Origin: Rutpela maculata
Lineage: Eukaryota > Arthropoda > Insecta > Coleoptera > Cerambycidae
NCBI GenBank assembly: GCA_936432065.2
Contig: OW386285.2
Coordinates: forward strand, 27,893,920-27,957,919
Reading direction: 5' to 3'
Length of the DNA: 64,000 nt
Shown here one piece after another: positions 12,403 to 22,432 of this stretch. The position numbers and the translations under genes were made by a program. Positions within the stretch are counted from its first letter, which is position 1. Each line of letters opens with the position of its first letter. The notes below the pieces were generated by a model. It worked only from the letters and a program-made list of their open reading frames with translations, did not search any database and had not been told where the DNA came from.

Positions 12403-12854
12403 CAAAACTGCCTTTTGTAGATATTTCCAGCAAAGATGTACTGGACTTCCCAGAAATGACGGATTTAAAACTGTTTTTTACCGGATCGTATCAATATAAA
12501 TAAACGATTTCGTACCTCAAAGTCATAAATGAAGACGGAACACTTAATCTTCAGTACTCTAAGGGCCAGTCCAATGTACTCAAAATACAAGTTTGTTCAC
12601 GTCACATCAAAACGAAGGTTTACCGATGTTTCCTCGACTATATTCCCCACAGTGTCGGCGTTAGAAGACATTTCTGTGAATGTGCCAATGGGTATCAAAC
12701 TGTTGGATGTTGTTCCCATGTAGCTGCTGTCGTGTATTACCTTTCGTACGGATGATATCTAGCAAGCATACCTAAACCGGCAGAAGTTCTCTCCCTATTG
12801 TTCCAGAAGGATAGCATGAGTACAGTGATTGCAGATGACAGTGAGGAAGATTAA
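12400..12854 (+). pseudogene. SWIM zinc-finger C-terminus of a transposon protein
   Basis: One reading frame (phase of 12321) runs to the TAA at 12852-12854 and is broken by only two nonsense codons: TAA at 12501 after FFTGSYQYK and TGA after YYLSYG. In order it shows DFPEMTDLKLFFTGSYQYK, SYLKVINEDG, a QVCSRHIKTKVYRCF block, then the SWIM-type metal site CEC ... GYQTVGCCSHVAAVV, YLASIPKPAEVLSLLFQ and an acidic end DDSEED. This CxC...CxH domain with the TVGCCSHVA signature is familiar from the C-termini of many invertebrate transposon-encoded proteins, usually beside a DDE nuclease. No nuclease part is present here. The two stops are each one substitution from a sense codon, so decay of this frame is mild. 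Confidence 0.8.
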
Positions 12855-13681
12855 CATCTATATCCTTCTCAGGTTAGTAATGCTACGATTTAGTTCTGCA
12901 AATTGTGAACAACCAAGCTCTTATCCCCGCCGACGGTAATATGTGAATAATGACAGTCTTTGACAAGGTACTCCATAGTACCGCTGACTTTAGGTTTTAC
13001 CCTTAATGATATTTAACATTACGGCTATAAACTGATTTTTGCGGCGCAAGAGTCAACTCTATTGAGCACCTAATTAACTGTCAGCGTTGCAGCTTTATGT
13101 TAGTTTCTCTTACAACGTTCACCATCTCCATAATCACTAGTCACTAATATGTATACACTACTCAGATATCCATATTTACTTTGCAGTTTGGCATTTTTTT
13201 ACTTGCAAGGAGTTAATTGTCCACAAAATATGCATACAGCACTGCACATTTCGGCATTTTTTTTAAGTATGGCGTAATCTTCGGACAAGACTGGGAAAAA
13301 AATATAACATAAGTGAGTCCATAGACATGCTACAGAAAAAAATTCAGGCTGGTACCCCAGGGATAAATTACCCTAAAAAAAATTTGAAAATAATATATAT
13401 GTTTTTTTTACCGTATCTGTTTTCGGAATTTGAGCATGATTTTTTATATAGTACTTTCTCAGTAGGTCTTTAACATATATTTTTTACAAAACGATTGAAT
13501 GCGCCGTTTCTTAGAAAAAAAAATAGTTTTGCTAAAATCAACCCTCCCTTACTCACCCCAAACCGGTCCCTTTTTCGGGCTAATATTTTGTGAAATTGCT
13601 ACTTTCCAATATTGCTTCCTACTGCACAAATATAAGCGCCAGACGCTTGGGGGCAGTCACACCATGCTTACCCGGCTATGC
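12683..13681. repeat. Right arm of giant palindrome
   Basis: Inverted partner of the left arm. It contains the 3' half of the SWIM reading frame and then about 800 bp of non-coding 3' sequence to the terminal GCATAGCCGGG motif read on the minus strand. Confidence 0.85.
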
Positions 13682-13689
13682 GTATAGGA

Positions 13690-14235
13690 ATTGAAGCCTG
13701 TTCTACAAGAAATAAAAACCGACGTTATTTTGCCCCCTGCTACCCGACAAACAAAAACAATTCTTGACCTCGTAATTATTTTTTAACGATGCCTCGAACT
13801 GAAAACCCCCGCTTTCTTTTCGTTTCTAGGGGCAATTAGAAATTATGCTCTGCTGAATGCTGCGAAGACGGCGAAGTACTCTTTGTGATTTACATAATTT
13901 ACGTACGCAAATAATTTGCATTTGCACGAGCCACTTTTCTTGGAGTCGCAATTATATGAAGTGCGAGCCGTAGCGAGAAGAGTACAAACAATAAACGCTT
14001 AAAAACTCGTTGTTTTAAATATTAAAAATCGTTCCCAGGGTTCGAGACGGTGAAAGTACCCGCAAATCTATAATCTAACGGACGATCTTGTTCTATTGAA
14101 CCTGCGAAAAAAAAATGAACGGATTATCTTTGCTGTTGCACCATCGACTTTCGTTTGTCTTCAGGTGAATTGTATGTAATACCGGCCTGTTATGTAAAAA
14201 TAATTAATAGTCCATTTAAGGATTAAAATAATAGA
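13690..14235. other. Non-coding, more balanced composition, possible regulatory DNA
   Basis: There is no open frame of interest. It is less AT-biased than its surroundings and contains an octamer-like ATTTGCAT near 13916 with surrounding TAATTT sites. It could be host non-coding sequence; conservation data would be needed. Confidence 0.25.
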
Positions 14236-14239
14236 ATTG

Positions 14240-15413
14240 TTGCTTAGTTGTTGGATTTAGAAGAGTTAGATATACCACAAGAATCTAGCGGTTTTATTTT
14301 AATTTCTCAACCGACCAAATGCTGGTTAGTTTCACGATGTTATTTTGGCGGAAATAAGCCGGGGGTTTATAAGAACAAATTTTTGTTTCAGTCGACGTTT
14401 AGATTTATATTTAAATTATCCTCAGTACTATTCAAAGCAGCTTCTCCGTGTTAATATTGAAAACTGTATTGTATATCACTGAGGTTAGCTTAAAGATGAT
14501 AACATCCTACTTGTCAAATAGAAGACAGAGTATATTTTTTAATAAAGTAATTTCCGACCTCTTACCAATCAGTCACGGTGTACCACAGGGACCTGTACTG
14601 GGACCGGTGTTGTTCATTATTTATATTAACGATTTAATTTACGCAAATGTAAATTGTAGTACTATATTATATGCCGATGACACCACAATAATCACTAAAG
14701 ATAATAACTTAAAGTGTTTACTGCGTGATATGGCCAATAAAGCAGTAGATTTTCAAAACTGGCTCACAACAGAAACACAGAATATTTATGATTAAAAGAT
14801 TAAAAAATCATTATTAAAAAGCAAATACATACAGGGCGATGTTGAATTAGTAAGATATTCATAATATAACTTCAAATTCATAAGAAATTCAATTTATAAG
14901 TTAGACTAAGAAAAAGTGTACCTACATAAAGCTAATCCAACTATTATAACCTAATTATCACATCATACAATACTTTATAAAAAAGAATTTATAGTATGTT
15001 TATATAACTGTCATACTCTGAATTTGACACTTAAGATGTTTAATGTCGACGCATACACTGTTAAATATAATTTAGTTAATATCTATGAAAATGAATATGG
15101 AAAAATTGCAGTTTTATGCTTAGGGATATGTAATGTATGCCTAGATCTAATTTGTACATTATATACATTTAGATTTGAAGTGTGAAGGCATACCTGGGAA
15201 ACAAACGACGAATAAAATTAATTAGATGAAGTTTCCAAATTAAATGTATGAGCAGCAAACAAAGTAAATTTATTTAATAGTAACACTATCAAATTTTCTT
15301 GACCCGAATTCGAATCTACAATATGAATGTTGTAGTCTTTTCATTATCGTGTTACAATTATCAAAAAGATCTTGTGTTAATGTATTGACATCAACGAATC
15401 TGAATCTGAAACA
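14240..15413 (+). mobile_element. 5'-truncated non-LTR retrotransposon relic
   Basis: Contains an RT fragment and ends in 'gacatcaacgaatctgaatctgaaac', a degenerate GAATCT-type LINE tail. The 600 bp between the RT stop and the tail is non-coding and AT-rich. Confidence 0.65.
14448..14795 (+). pseudogene. Reverse transcriptase fragment (CR1/jockey-like)
   Basis: The 115 residues carry RT palm motifs: MITSYLSNRRQSIFF, then HGVPQGPVLGPVLF followed by IIYINDL, then the catalytic ILYADDTTII. A typical non-LTR RT is about 250 residues within an ORF of 900 or more, so this is a central slice. Frame ends at a stop soon after FQNWLTTE; the upstream part is lost or frame-shifted. It belongs to a non-LTR element, clade uncertain. 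Confidence 0.85.
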
Positions 15414-15472
15414 AAAAATGATTTTTATTCACTCTTGGCTTATCCCCATCAGATCAACACTTTACAGTTATA

Positions 15473-15685
15473 CAGTGCGTGTAATTGCGGACTGGGCATG
15501 TATTTCCACGTAGCGCGAGAGATATGACAACACAGGTAACAGCAAACTCACCCGTTGGCATAGATTAAAGAGTCGGCGCTAGACCACTAAATCATCGCCG
15601 TTCTCAGCTATTTCATTTCAGCCACCTGGCACACGCGATGTTGCAATTCTTACTCCCTATGCCCAGCCCGCCACTACACACACTG
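15473..15685. mobile_element. MITE, family 1 copy 1 (TA target site)
   Basis: 213 bp bounded by CAGTGCGTGTA and TACACACACTG inverted ends, each flanked by TA. Internal blocks 'cgtagcgcgagagat', 'atttcatttcagcca' and 'tactccctatgcc' are shared with the copy at 18691-18880. Non-coding; TA duplication and ends point to a Tc1/mariner-type parent. Confidence 0.85.
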
Positions 15686-15689
15686 TATA

Positions 15690-16290
15690 TAGCATTTGGA
15701 GTTTCACTAAAATTTTTATTGAAAATAGGTAAAAATTTAATATATCAGGATGCTTTTACCAAGTATCCAACAAATCATTATCAAAAGCTTTCTATTAAGA
15801 AAATCAAAAAGAGAAAAAGTTTTTATTCAAATGCATGTTGCATAAAATTGTCAGCAAACCTGATATGCATTTTCTTTTATTAGAAAATACAATGTTAAAT
15901 TGGATAAATGAAGATTAAATATCATATAATGTTTCATTCGACCATGTCATGCAAAGTAAACTGAAATAAACCAACTTAAATTTTAAAGGAAATCCGTAAT
16001 GAACAAAAAACAACTATTATCTTCTCTGTTGGATGACAATAATAGATCCGCTTTATTTTTAATGAATATTACTACATCAATACAAATGATACCTAAAAAA
16101 TCCAAAATTATACGTTATTTTTAGATGTCTTTTTTTTGGTAATTTTTCCTACTTTAAGATGGATTTTCCTTCAAATTGTTGAAACTAAGCAAAGGGTATG
16201 AACCGCCTCCTAAAAATAAGAAGGTAAAAGGACCTAGCACTTTTCGTATATAAAATTGGTTCCGACCGATTTTCTTTCAATTTCGTACAC
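15690..16290. other. Intergenic sequence, no gene seen
   Basis: AT-rich sequence with lysine-rich chance frames only. No repeat or gene recognised. Confidence 0.45.
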
Positions 16291-16299
16291 AAATAAATA

Positions 16300-16850
16300 A
16301 ATAGATATTTTTCACTAAAAGAATATCAATTCTTTGATGGCAACAGCGTCAACTACAAATATTATCTTTCTTTGTCAAATAATTTTGTAGATATAACATC
16401 AACATAGCGACAGACAGACTTACGGAATTGAAAGACCTAAATCTTCGTAATCTACATAATCTATAACGCGAGGAGTGACTTTTTCATTGTTATACTTCCC
16501 TTCGGTACGCCAGGGAAATTGGAACATTTTGGTCGATTTTTAGCCGAATTTTAGCTAAAAATGGGAAATTAACACTTTTGGGATAACCTGTTTTTAGCCA
16601 GATAATTAATTTTTACTTCCCTCGCTTACCGAAGGGTTATTGTAATCGTCACTCTCCGAGATTTCTTCGGATTTTGACGTTTAAGACTTTGGTAGACTAC
16701 CAAAATTTTAAGGTCTTTCAATTCCGTCAGTCCCTCTTTATGTCGGTCTGTATGTTTGTGGGTGCCATATCTACAAAATTATTTGACAGAGAAGAATAAT
16801 ATTTGGTAGGTAGTTGATGCCAACAATAAAATTGAATAAATAAACACACT
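16300..16850. mobile_element. Fold-back/MITE-like inverted repeat
   Basis: The left arm (about 16320-16438, ending 'ggaattgaaagacct') pairs with the right arm (16711 to about 16840, starting 'aggtctttcaattcc'). Arms share 'caaataattttgtagatat' and 'accgacat/agcgacag'. The roughly 270 bp spacer has its own weaker pairing ('cttcccttcggtacg' against 'cttaccgaaggg'). No coding sequence. Confidence 0.7.
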
Positions 16851-16859
16851 TTTAATGAA

Positions 16860-17264
16860 ATATATACAAAATATGTACAGTACTAAAGAAAAATATAATA
16901 ATATTAATACATATGTGCTAAATAGATTGGGAAGTTTTGTATAAATACTTCTACAATTTTTGTTTAACTGAACTTTTTGCAACAAATTGAAAACTATTCA
17001 GTGGTAATAAAAAACTTCAATTCATGGCAGCGTTTTTCTGTGAACACAAGTTTCAGTAATATTATTTCTACTTTTAACCGATCGGTATATTTGAGTTTTC
17101 TTCACAACTATGCCAACTTTTGTGATAAAAATAAAGATTTCCTATTTTAGACACTGTCCCATAAAATTAAACTTTAACTAACGTATTCATTGTCTACTTT
17201 TTAGCCTTGTACGTTTCTAAAGCAAAGATAGTGAGACAACTTCAGTTATTTTCAATGTACTGTT
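16860..17264. other. Intergenic sequence, no gene seen
   Basis: AT-rich; no recognisable feature before the LINE begins. Confidence 0.4.
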
Positions 17265-17289
17265 AGATCCGGCCATATAACTGCAGCTC

Positions 17290-17588
17290 TTGATTCAGTT
17301 AATCCGAAATTTCTTGAGGACGAATTGACTATAATGGGGATAAATGGAAACATTCTGAAATGGTTAACTTCTTATCTGAAAAATCAGAAAATTTTAGTTT
17401 CAATAAACTTAGAAATGTCCTCGGAAATGTCTAATATCGTTAATATGGAAATCGGTGAACCTCAAGGTTCCGTTATTGGACCACTTTTATTTCTTATTTT
17501 CGTCAATGATTTACTAGATTATATAGCAGAAGGTGAGGTATTTACGTACGCGGATGACACATCTGTCATGATACCATTGAACATTTAG
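17290..17588 (+). pseudogene. Reverse transcriptase fragment
   Basis: Motif A remnant TAALDSVN is followed by ILKWLTSYLKNQK, then GEPQGSVIGPLLF, IFVNDLLDY and the catalytic TYADDTSVM. A stop follows at 17586-17588, after which related sequence continues out of frame. Jockey/CR1-like by motif order; inactive. Confidence 0.85.
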
Positions 17589-17831
17589 AGAATAGAACTG
17601 CTACAGTCATTAAGCAATTTGAAGACTGATGTTTTAAAAATTCTCTAATTATTAACATGTAGAAAACGGTATTTTTGTATTTTACGGATATTATACCTAA
17701 TAATACTCCTAAAATAGAATATGTTGAGACCAACACGAAAACAACATTCTTAGAATCAGTGATAGATGCAGCATTAAAATAGATACTTTGTGCACTAAGT
17801 TAGCGAAAACAACATTTGCAGTTTTAAATTT

Positions 17832-18480
17832 AAAAAAACCGCTGCCCAAGGAATCACTACTTCCACATTCTGATTTTCTATCCAACTCACTCACAACGAA
17901 AAAATATTGTATGTGGAAATAATTGTTTATGGATATAATATTTGAAATCCTCTACCCCAAAAACCCATAAAACGATACCCCACATCGGTAATGGGGAGGG
18001 GATGGTAGTGGGGTGGATGAAGTAAAAAAAATATTTTGAGGTTTCGGGGTTCTTGTACACACATTAATTCACAATTATTTTTCTTCCCCTTTAATAATGG
18101 GGGTGGCCAAATTTTTTTTTTAGACCCTGGTTTTTCTTGTATATACTAAATACTAATTTTATGGACTTTTACCTGCTTGATTTACCTATTTACCCGAATT
18201 TACCCCTCAACCCTTCGACGGAATAAGATGAAAATATAATCTAGTTCCAGATCTCGTTAAAGTACATATGTGTACCAAATTTCAAGTCAGTATCTTAAAC
18301 GGTTCCAGAGTAAAGTGCGCACAAAAAAGTTACAGACAGACCGACAGACAGAATTTTTTTTGCGCTCAAACTTAAAATCTCGACGTTTCATGACATTCTA
18401 AGCCTATTTGAACAATAAAAATTTTTTAAAAAATTTTTGTTTTGTTTTTGTTGCTATACTTCCACTGGATGTGGAAGTAA
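17832..18480 (+). mobile_element. HINE/Helentron-like non-autonomous element, copy 1
   Basis: About 650 bp with start 'aaaccgctgcccaaggaatc', subterminal TACTTCCACAT, a core of G-rich 'gtagtggggtgg' phrases and 'gacagaccgacagaca' microsatellite, and a closing hairpin ACTTCCAC-tggat-GTGGAAGT. Short inverted subterminal repeats, a microsatellite core and a 3' stem-loop are the hallmarks of HINE/DINE-type elements. It is inserted inside LINE coding sequence. A MITE origin is the alternative. Confidence 0.7.
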
Positions 18481-18539
18481 AATAATTGAATAATAATGCA
18501 TTAATAACATGTTACTACACTTTAGCATATTCAATTAGC

Positions 18540-19156
18540 TACATTATAAGTATAAGGGGTCAGCTGAAGCGAGTAGAGTTTTTGTAATGCAAAAGAGAAT
18601 TATTCGAATTCTGTTTAGTTTGAACCATAGAGAATCATGCAGAGATGCATTTAACACAAAAAAAAAATGACTGTTACATGCATTTACATACCGTGCGTGT
18701 AATTTCCCAATAGGCATGTACATTCACGTAGCGCGAGAGATTTGACAACACAGCTGCCGTAAATTCCTCCGCCGGGCGGAGCATCCCAGCATTCCCAGCT
18801 CTGTTATTTCATTTCAGCCAGCTGGCACGCGCGATGTTGTAATTTTACTCCCTATGCCTAGCGCTCCGCTACACGCACGGTATAAATTGTCTTGTTTCAT
18901 GCACAATAACCTAAATAAATTTTAAACAAATAGTGACATACACAGCTACCCCACCAGAAGTGTGGGGAAAATACACATAAATATTTTCAACCTTAGCAAA
19001 TATAGAAAATCACCCCACTGTGCTGGTAGTTATATATTGTATAATGAACTAATAGAAATATGGTCACAAAATTATTTTAGATTGTTCAGAAGCAAACTGA
19101 AAATGTTTTTGAATGAACATTGTTTTTATAACATGACCGAGTTTTTTGATCTGTAA
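18540..19156 (+). pseudogene. C-terminal RT-domain remnants of the split LINE
   Basis: The segment up to 18690 reads ASRVFVMQKRIIRILFSLN then HRESCRDAFN, a typical jockey/CR1 post-RT block. After the MITE, 18962-19156 reads RKSPHCAGSYILYNEL and ends KMFLNEHCFYNMTEFFDL, the usual final residues of these ORFs. The two pieces are separated by a 190 bp MITE and frame breaks. Confidence 0.7.
18691..18880. mobile_element. MITE, family 1 copy 2 (TA target site)
   Basis: 190 bp with perfect 11 bp ends CCGTGCGTGTA / TACACGCACGG, flanked by TA on both sides. Shares its central blocks with the copy at 15473-15685. Inserted into the LINE, therefore younger than it. Confidence 0.88.
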
Positions 19157-19404
19157 TGGGGAAGAGCTTCACCTTTATATTATGTAGATATATTTGTTAG
19201 TTTGTTTTTTATGTTCTCTTTTTTATCATATATTTTTATAGTCTCGTTTGTTTTATACAATTTTTGTAACATATGACATATATATTATATTAATTGGTTT
19301 TTATATTTTATATCTTATATTTTATGCGATTTTTCATGACAAAACCGATATTTCGATATATGTTTCTGTAAGATTTATGGTGGAACTTATTCTATTCTAT
19401 TCTG

Positions 19405-21800
19405 TACAAGTGTGAAATAATGTTATCTCTCTTTCACACTTTCTACTTTTTTCACTATTATCATAAAAATGTGTTTTACACACAAAAAATGATGAAAAAA
19501 AGTACAGTTTCTTAACAGTCGTAGAAAAAAGTTTACTTTACCCAAAATTTGTTTGGACACTGGTATAAGAATTTCTAGAAGTTACCACTGTTAATAATTT
19601 ATAAAATATAAAATTCAGAACACTACATAATATAAACATTTTCTTTTGTACGTAATTATTATTTCGTTTCACGCATTAAAAGTAATGAGTTTTGCTCTAG
19701 TACTTAACGTTATTGATTTTGCGATACATGACTTGTGATGATGTCATTTGTTTTACTTAAATCGTGCTTTGTTTGGGTTTAAATAACCGTGGCTGTTTAA
19801 ATTTATTGTTAAACAACAATTACATTTTGACGTTCAGTCGTGTCGGTCACAGGTCCATCTAGTATTTAATGCCGGTTGTATTCAAATTATGCACCCACTC
19901 GATCATAACTTACAGCGACATTTTAAGACCGCTTATTACTTTTTCAAAAGTGACCTAATGTTTACCATTCCTGTATAAATGTACCGTCCATCCTTACAGA
20001 ACTTTAACAGCTCACTTTGCTACTGGCCCACATTCTTTTTAGTATCGGAGATGATTTATGAAATTGTTATTAGATTTATTAAATCTGTTGCTTAGTAATC
20101 GCTATTTTTGTAAAGACCACTAAGAAAGTTGTCACAAATTTAAGTTAAACTGACATTTATTTTTTGCAAGGAATAACAAAGTAATTATATAGACCACCTA
20201 GACAGTTTCAATTTATTCAAGTAAATGAAAAAAAAATGTTTTTGCCAACATACCTTGGTGTTTAGAGCATTCGTAATATTGCAGGTTTTTTAACGACATT
20301 CACTATTTTTTATTTTAAATAATAGGCATAGCCACAAAAAAATAATGTGCATTAATATTAGTTAAAATCAATCATACATAGTATTTTACCAATATCTGAA
20401 ATTTTTTTGGAAAAAGAATCAATGCTAATTATAACAGCGGTAGTAAAAATCTCTTGCATTCTTTAAAAGAAAAGGTTAGATAAGGGCCTTTTTCGCCAAT
20501 CGGCCATTTCATATGTCATTATATTTTTCGAGTAGTATATGTCTTGACAAGTAATAAAAAACAGTCCTTTGGAATAGTACATTCATCAGCGAGCGTATGA
20601 TGATGACGCTCGGATGATTTATGACACTCACTTTCGGCTCGTGACGTAAACATCACCCTCGCGAGTAATAGCCATTATGCGCAAGCTGAATACTATACTT
20701 TATACACGACTATCTTATATTTTACCTGTTTTAATCGTTTAAAAGTGAAAAAATTGAAATTAATTAAAAACTTTGACTTGTTAAACGCCACACACAAAAA
20801 TATACACGAGAACATGGACTCTCTCTTGGAAAAAATTGATTCGCTCTTTCTTTATCCAAATTGCTAGTTCCTGATTGGTCAAAGGTGCGTTAGAATGAAA
20901 ACAGATGGTTCCTGGTTGGTCAAAGATGCGTTAGAATGAGATTATATTCATTATACGTAAGGTTGGAATAATGACTATCATTATGTATCAATTGTTTACC
21001 CTTGAGCCAATTTCAAAAAATTAAGTCATCCGACCTAAGCAGCCACTTTTTTCGTTTGAGAACATGCACCAACTTTTATCAAAAATAAAATTTTTCAGAA
21101 AATCAATATCAACGGAGTTTCCCATATGGTGCACACTTTTTGGCGGACACTATACGTTTGAAAAAATATTAAATATATTTTAATATGAAATATATTTTTT
21201 AGTGTTGTGGGAGGGAGAACCTCATTATTTAATACAGTGTTGCCAAATCTTTTACTTTATCGCTCTCCCGTTTTAGTTTTATTAAATCCTCCGCTAGATT
21301 CTCTCTTATCAGTATACAAATACCTTAATTAATTTTTGTGACCTTGAATTTCTGACAGATTTAAAGTTTTCTTCGTTTTCTACTAATTTTCTTAGAAATT
21401 TTTATACTGATTCATTTTCCAATAATGTAGATACGCCGCTGTGGCTTTTGTATGTACCATTATCCCAAGCAGTACTGTTAAGCATCGTGGTTTGAAAGTT
21501 ACATACCCATAATTACACGATTATTTGTTATATTTATATATACAATAGCCTTATTGATTATCATTATGTCAATATTACTTGCAAGTTTCTCAGATATGTC
21601 GATATTTTGCAAACATACCTGTTACTTACTCATTAAAATTCCCATTTCATAATACTTCTAACATTCTTCAAATTGGAGATTATTTAAAACAAATGAAATT
21701 ATATTAACATACGGGGTTTTCAAGTGGTTTCTAAAACAAGGCGGCTTGAAAAGTTACAAGAAAAATAAATGTTTTTTATTCTGCAATTCGAGTTGATAGT
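19405..21800. other. Intergenic sequence with a 40 bp direct repeat
   Basis: No gene is recognised. 19730-20010 looks unique and more balanced. At about 20868-20938 two diverged 40 bp direct repeats share 'gttcctg-ttggtcaaag' and 'tgcgttagaatga', each including a CCAAT-box-like TTGGTC. 20580-20700 is richer in CG dinucleotides. Function unknown. Confidence 0.35.
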
Positions 21801-21805
21801 TTTGA

Positions 21806-22128
21806 AAATAATTGAAAAATGAATCGACTTACCTGTAGGGAGAATAATTTATATTATATGAACAATCTCCTCCGAAATAAGTACATAAACACAATCATGT
21901 AGTTTCGGTCACTTGAATGATTGAACCACAATGTTTATTGTGAGTTTTCCTTGCTCATTCCATTCCTGCCCCACATTTTACCTGAAATACCACTTCTGTT
22001 GCGCTGTGCTATAATAAATCTCTGGAATAGAATTTGCAGGGGAGGGCAGGATGTAACCATTTCGGAGGAGATTGTTCACGTAATTTAAATTAATCCTCTT
22101 GTAGGTAAATCGATTTTTCAACTATGTT
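21806..22128. repeat. Inverted repeat, ~75 bp arms
   Basis: Left arm 21806-21881 and right arm 22052-22128 share 'gaacaatctcctccgaaat' and the 'cttacctgtagg/cctacaagagg' region, separated by about 170 bp. Probably a MITE or decayed fold-back. Confidence 0.6.
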
Positions 22129-22432
22129 TAACAATTTTTATTCAAAATTGCATAAACATATGAAATGTAATGTATTTTATTGGCAGGTGAATAATTTGTA
22201 GATTCGAGTTGAAGATAATTTCGCAAAATATTTTAAAATTTTATGAAATACATCAATTACCAGTCGAAGTAAATACTACAGAAATCGATTATGGAGACGA
22301 TATTGAGAACTGTTTTAAAACTCATGATGTGTGCTAGAGACTTGTGCAAAGTTTAGCAACTTAAAGTTAGAAATACCTGTGTAATTAATTCACTTTTCAC
22401 ATTTAACTAATTGTATATCATTTTTAGTGGAG

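Larger units (their letters stand above)
11401..13681. mobile_element. Giant palindromic DNA transposon derivative, 2.28 kb
   Basis: The whole interval folds back on itself: the left 1.0 kb (11401 to about 12402) is a diverged reverse complement of the right 1.0 kb (about 12683-13681). Terminal sequence is GCATAGCCGGGTAAGCATGG on both ends. Shared blocks include the 'gggaccggtttggggtgag' and 'gataagagcttgg' regions. The unique loop is only about 280 bp. Coding sequence for a SWIM zinc-finger protein runs through loop and right arm, and the left arm carries the reverse copy of its 3' end. Such head-to-head 3'-end dimers are expected from aberrant repair during DNA transposition. Flanks show no convincing target duplication (left 'aaagg', right 'gtata'). 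Confidence 0.85.
17265..19404 (+). mobile_element. LINE relic carrying two nested insertions
   Basis: A 5'-truncated LINE whose parts are in order on the plus strand: RT palm (17290-17588), more RT (to about 17830), HINE-like insertion (17832-18480), RT thumb-type block with FVMQKRIIRILFSL (about 18573-18660), MITE insertion (18691-18880), C-terminal residues KLKMFLNEHCFYNMTEF (about 19095-19150), then a 3' UTR and a TTCTATTCTATTC tail (19390-19404). The same 3' end occurs alone at 1.9-2.2 kb. Confidence 0.85.
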
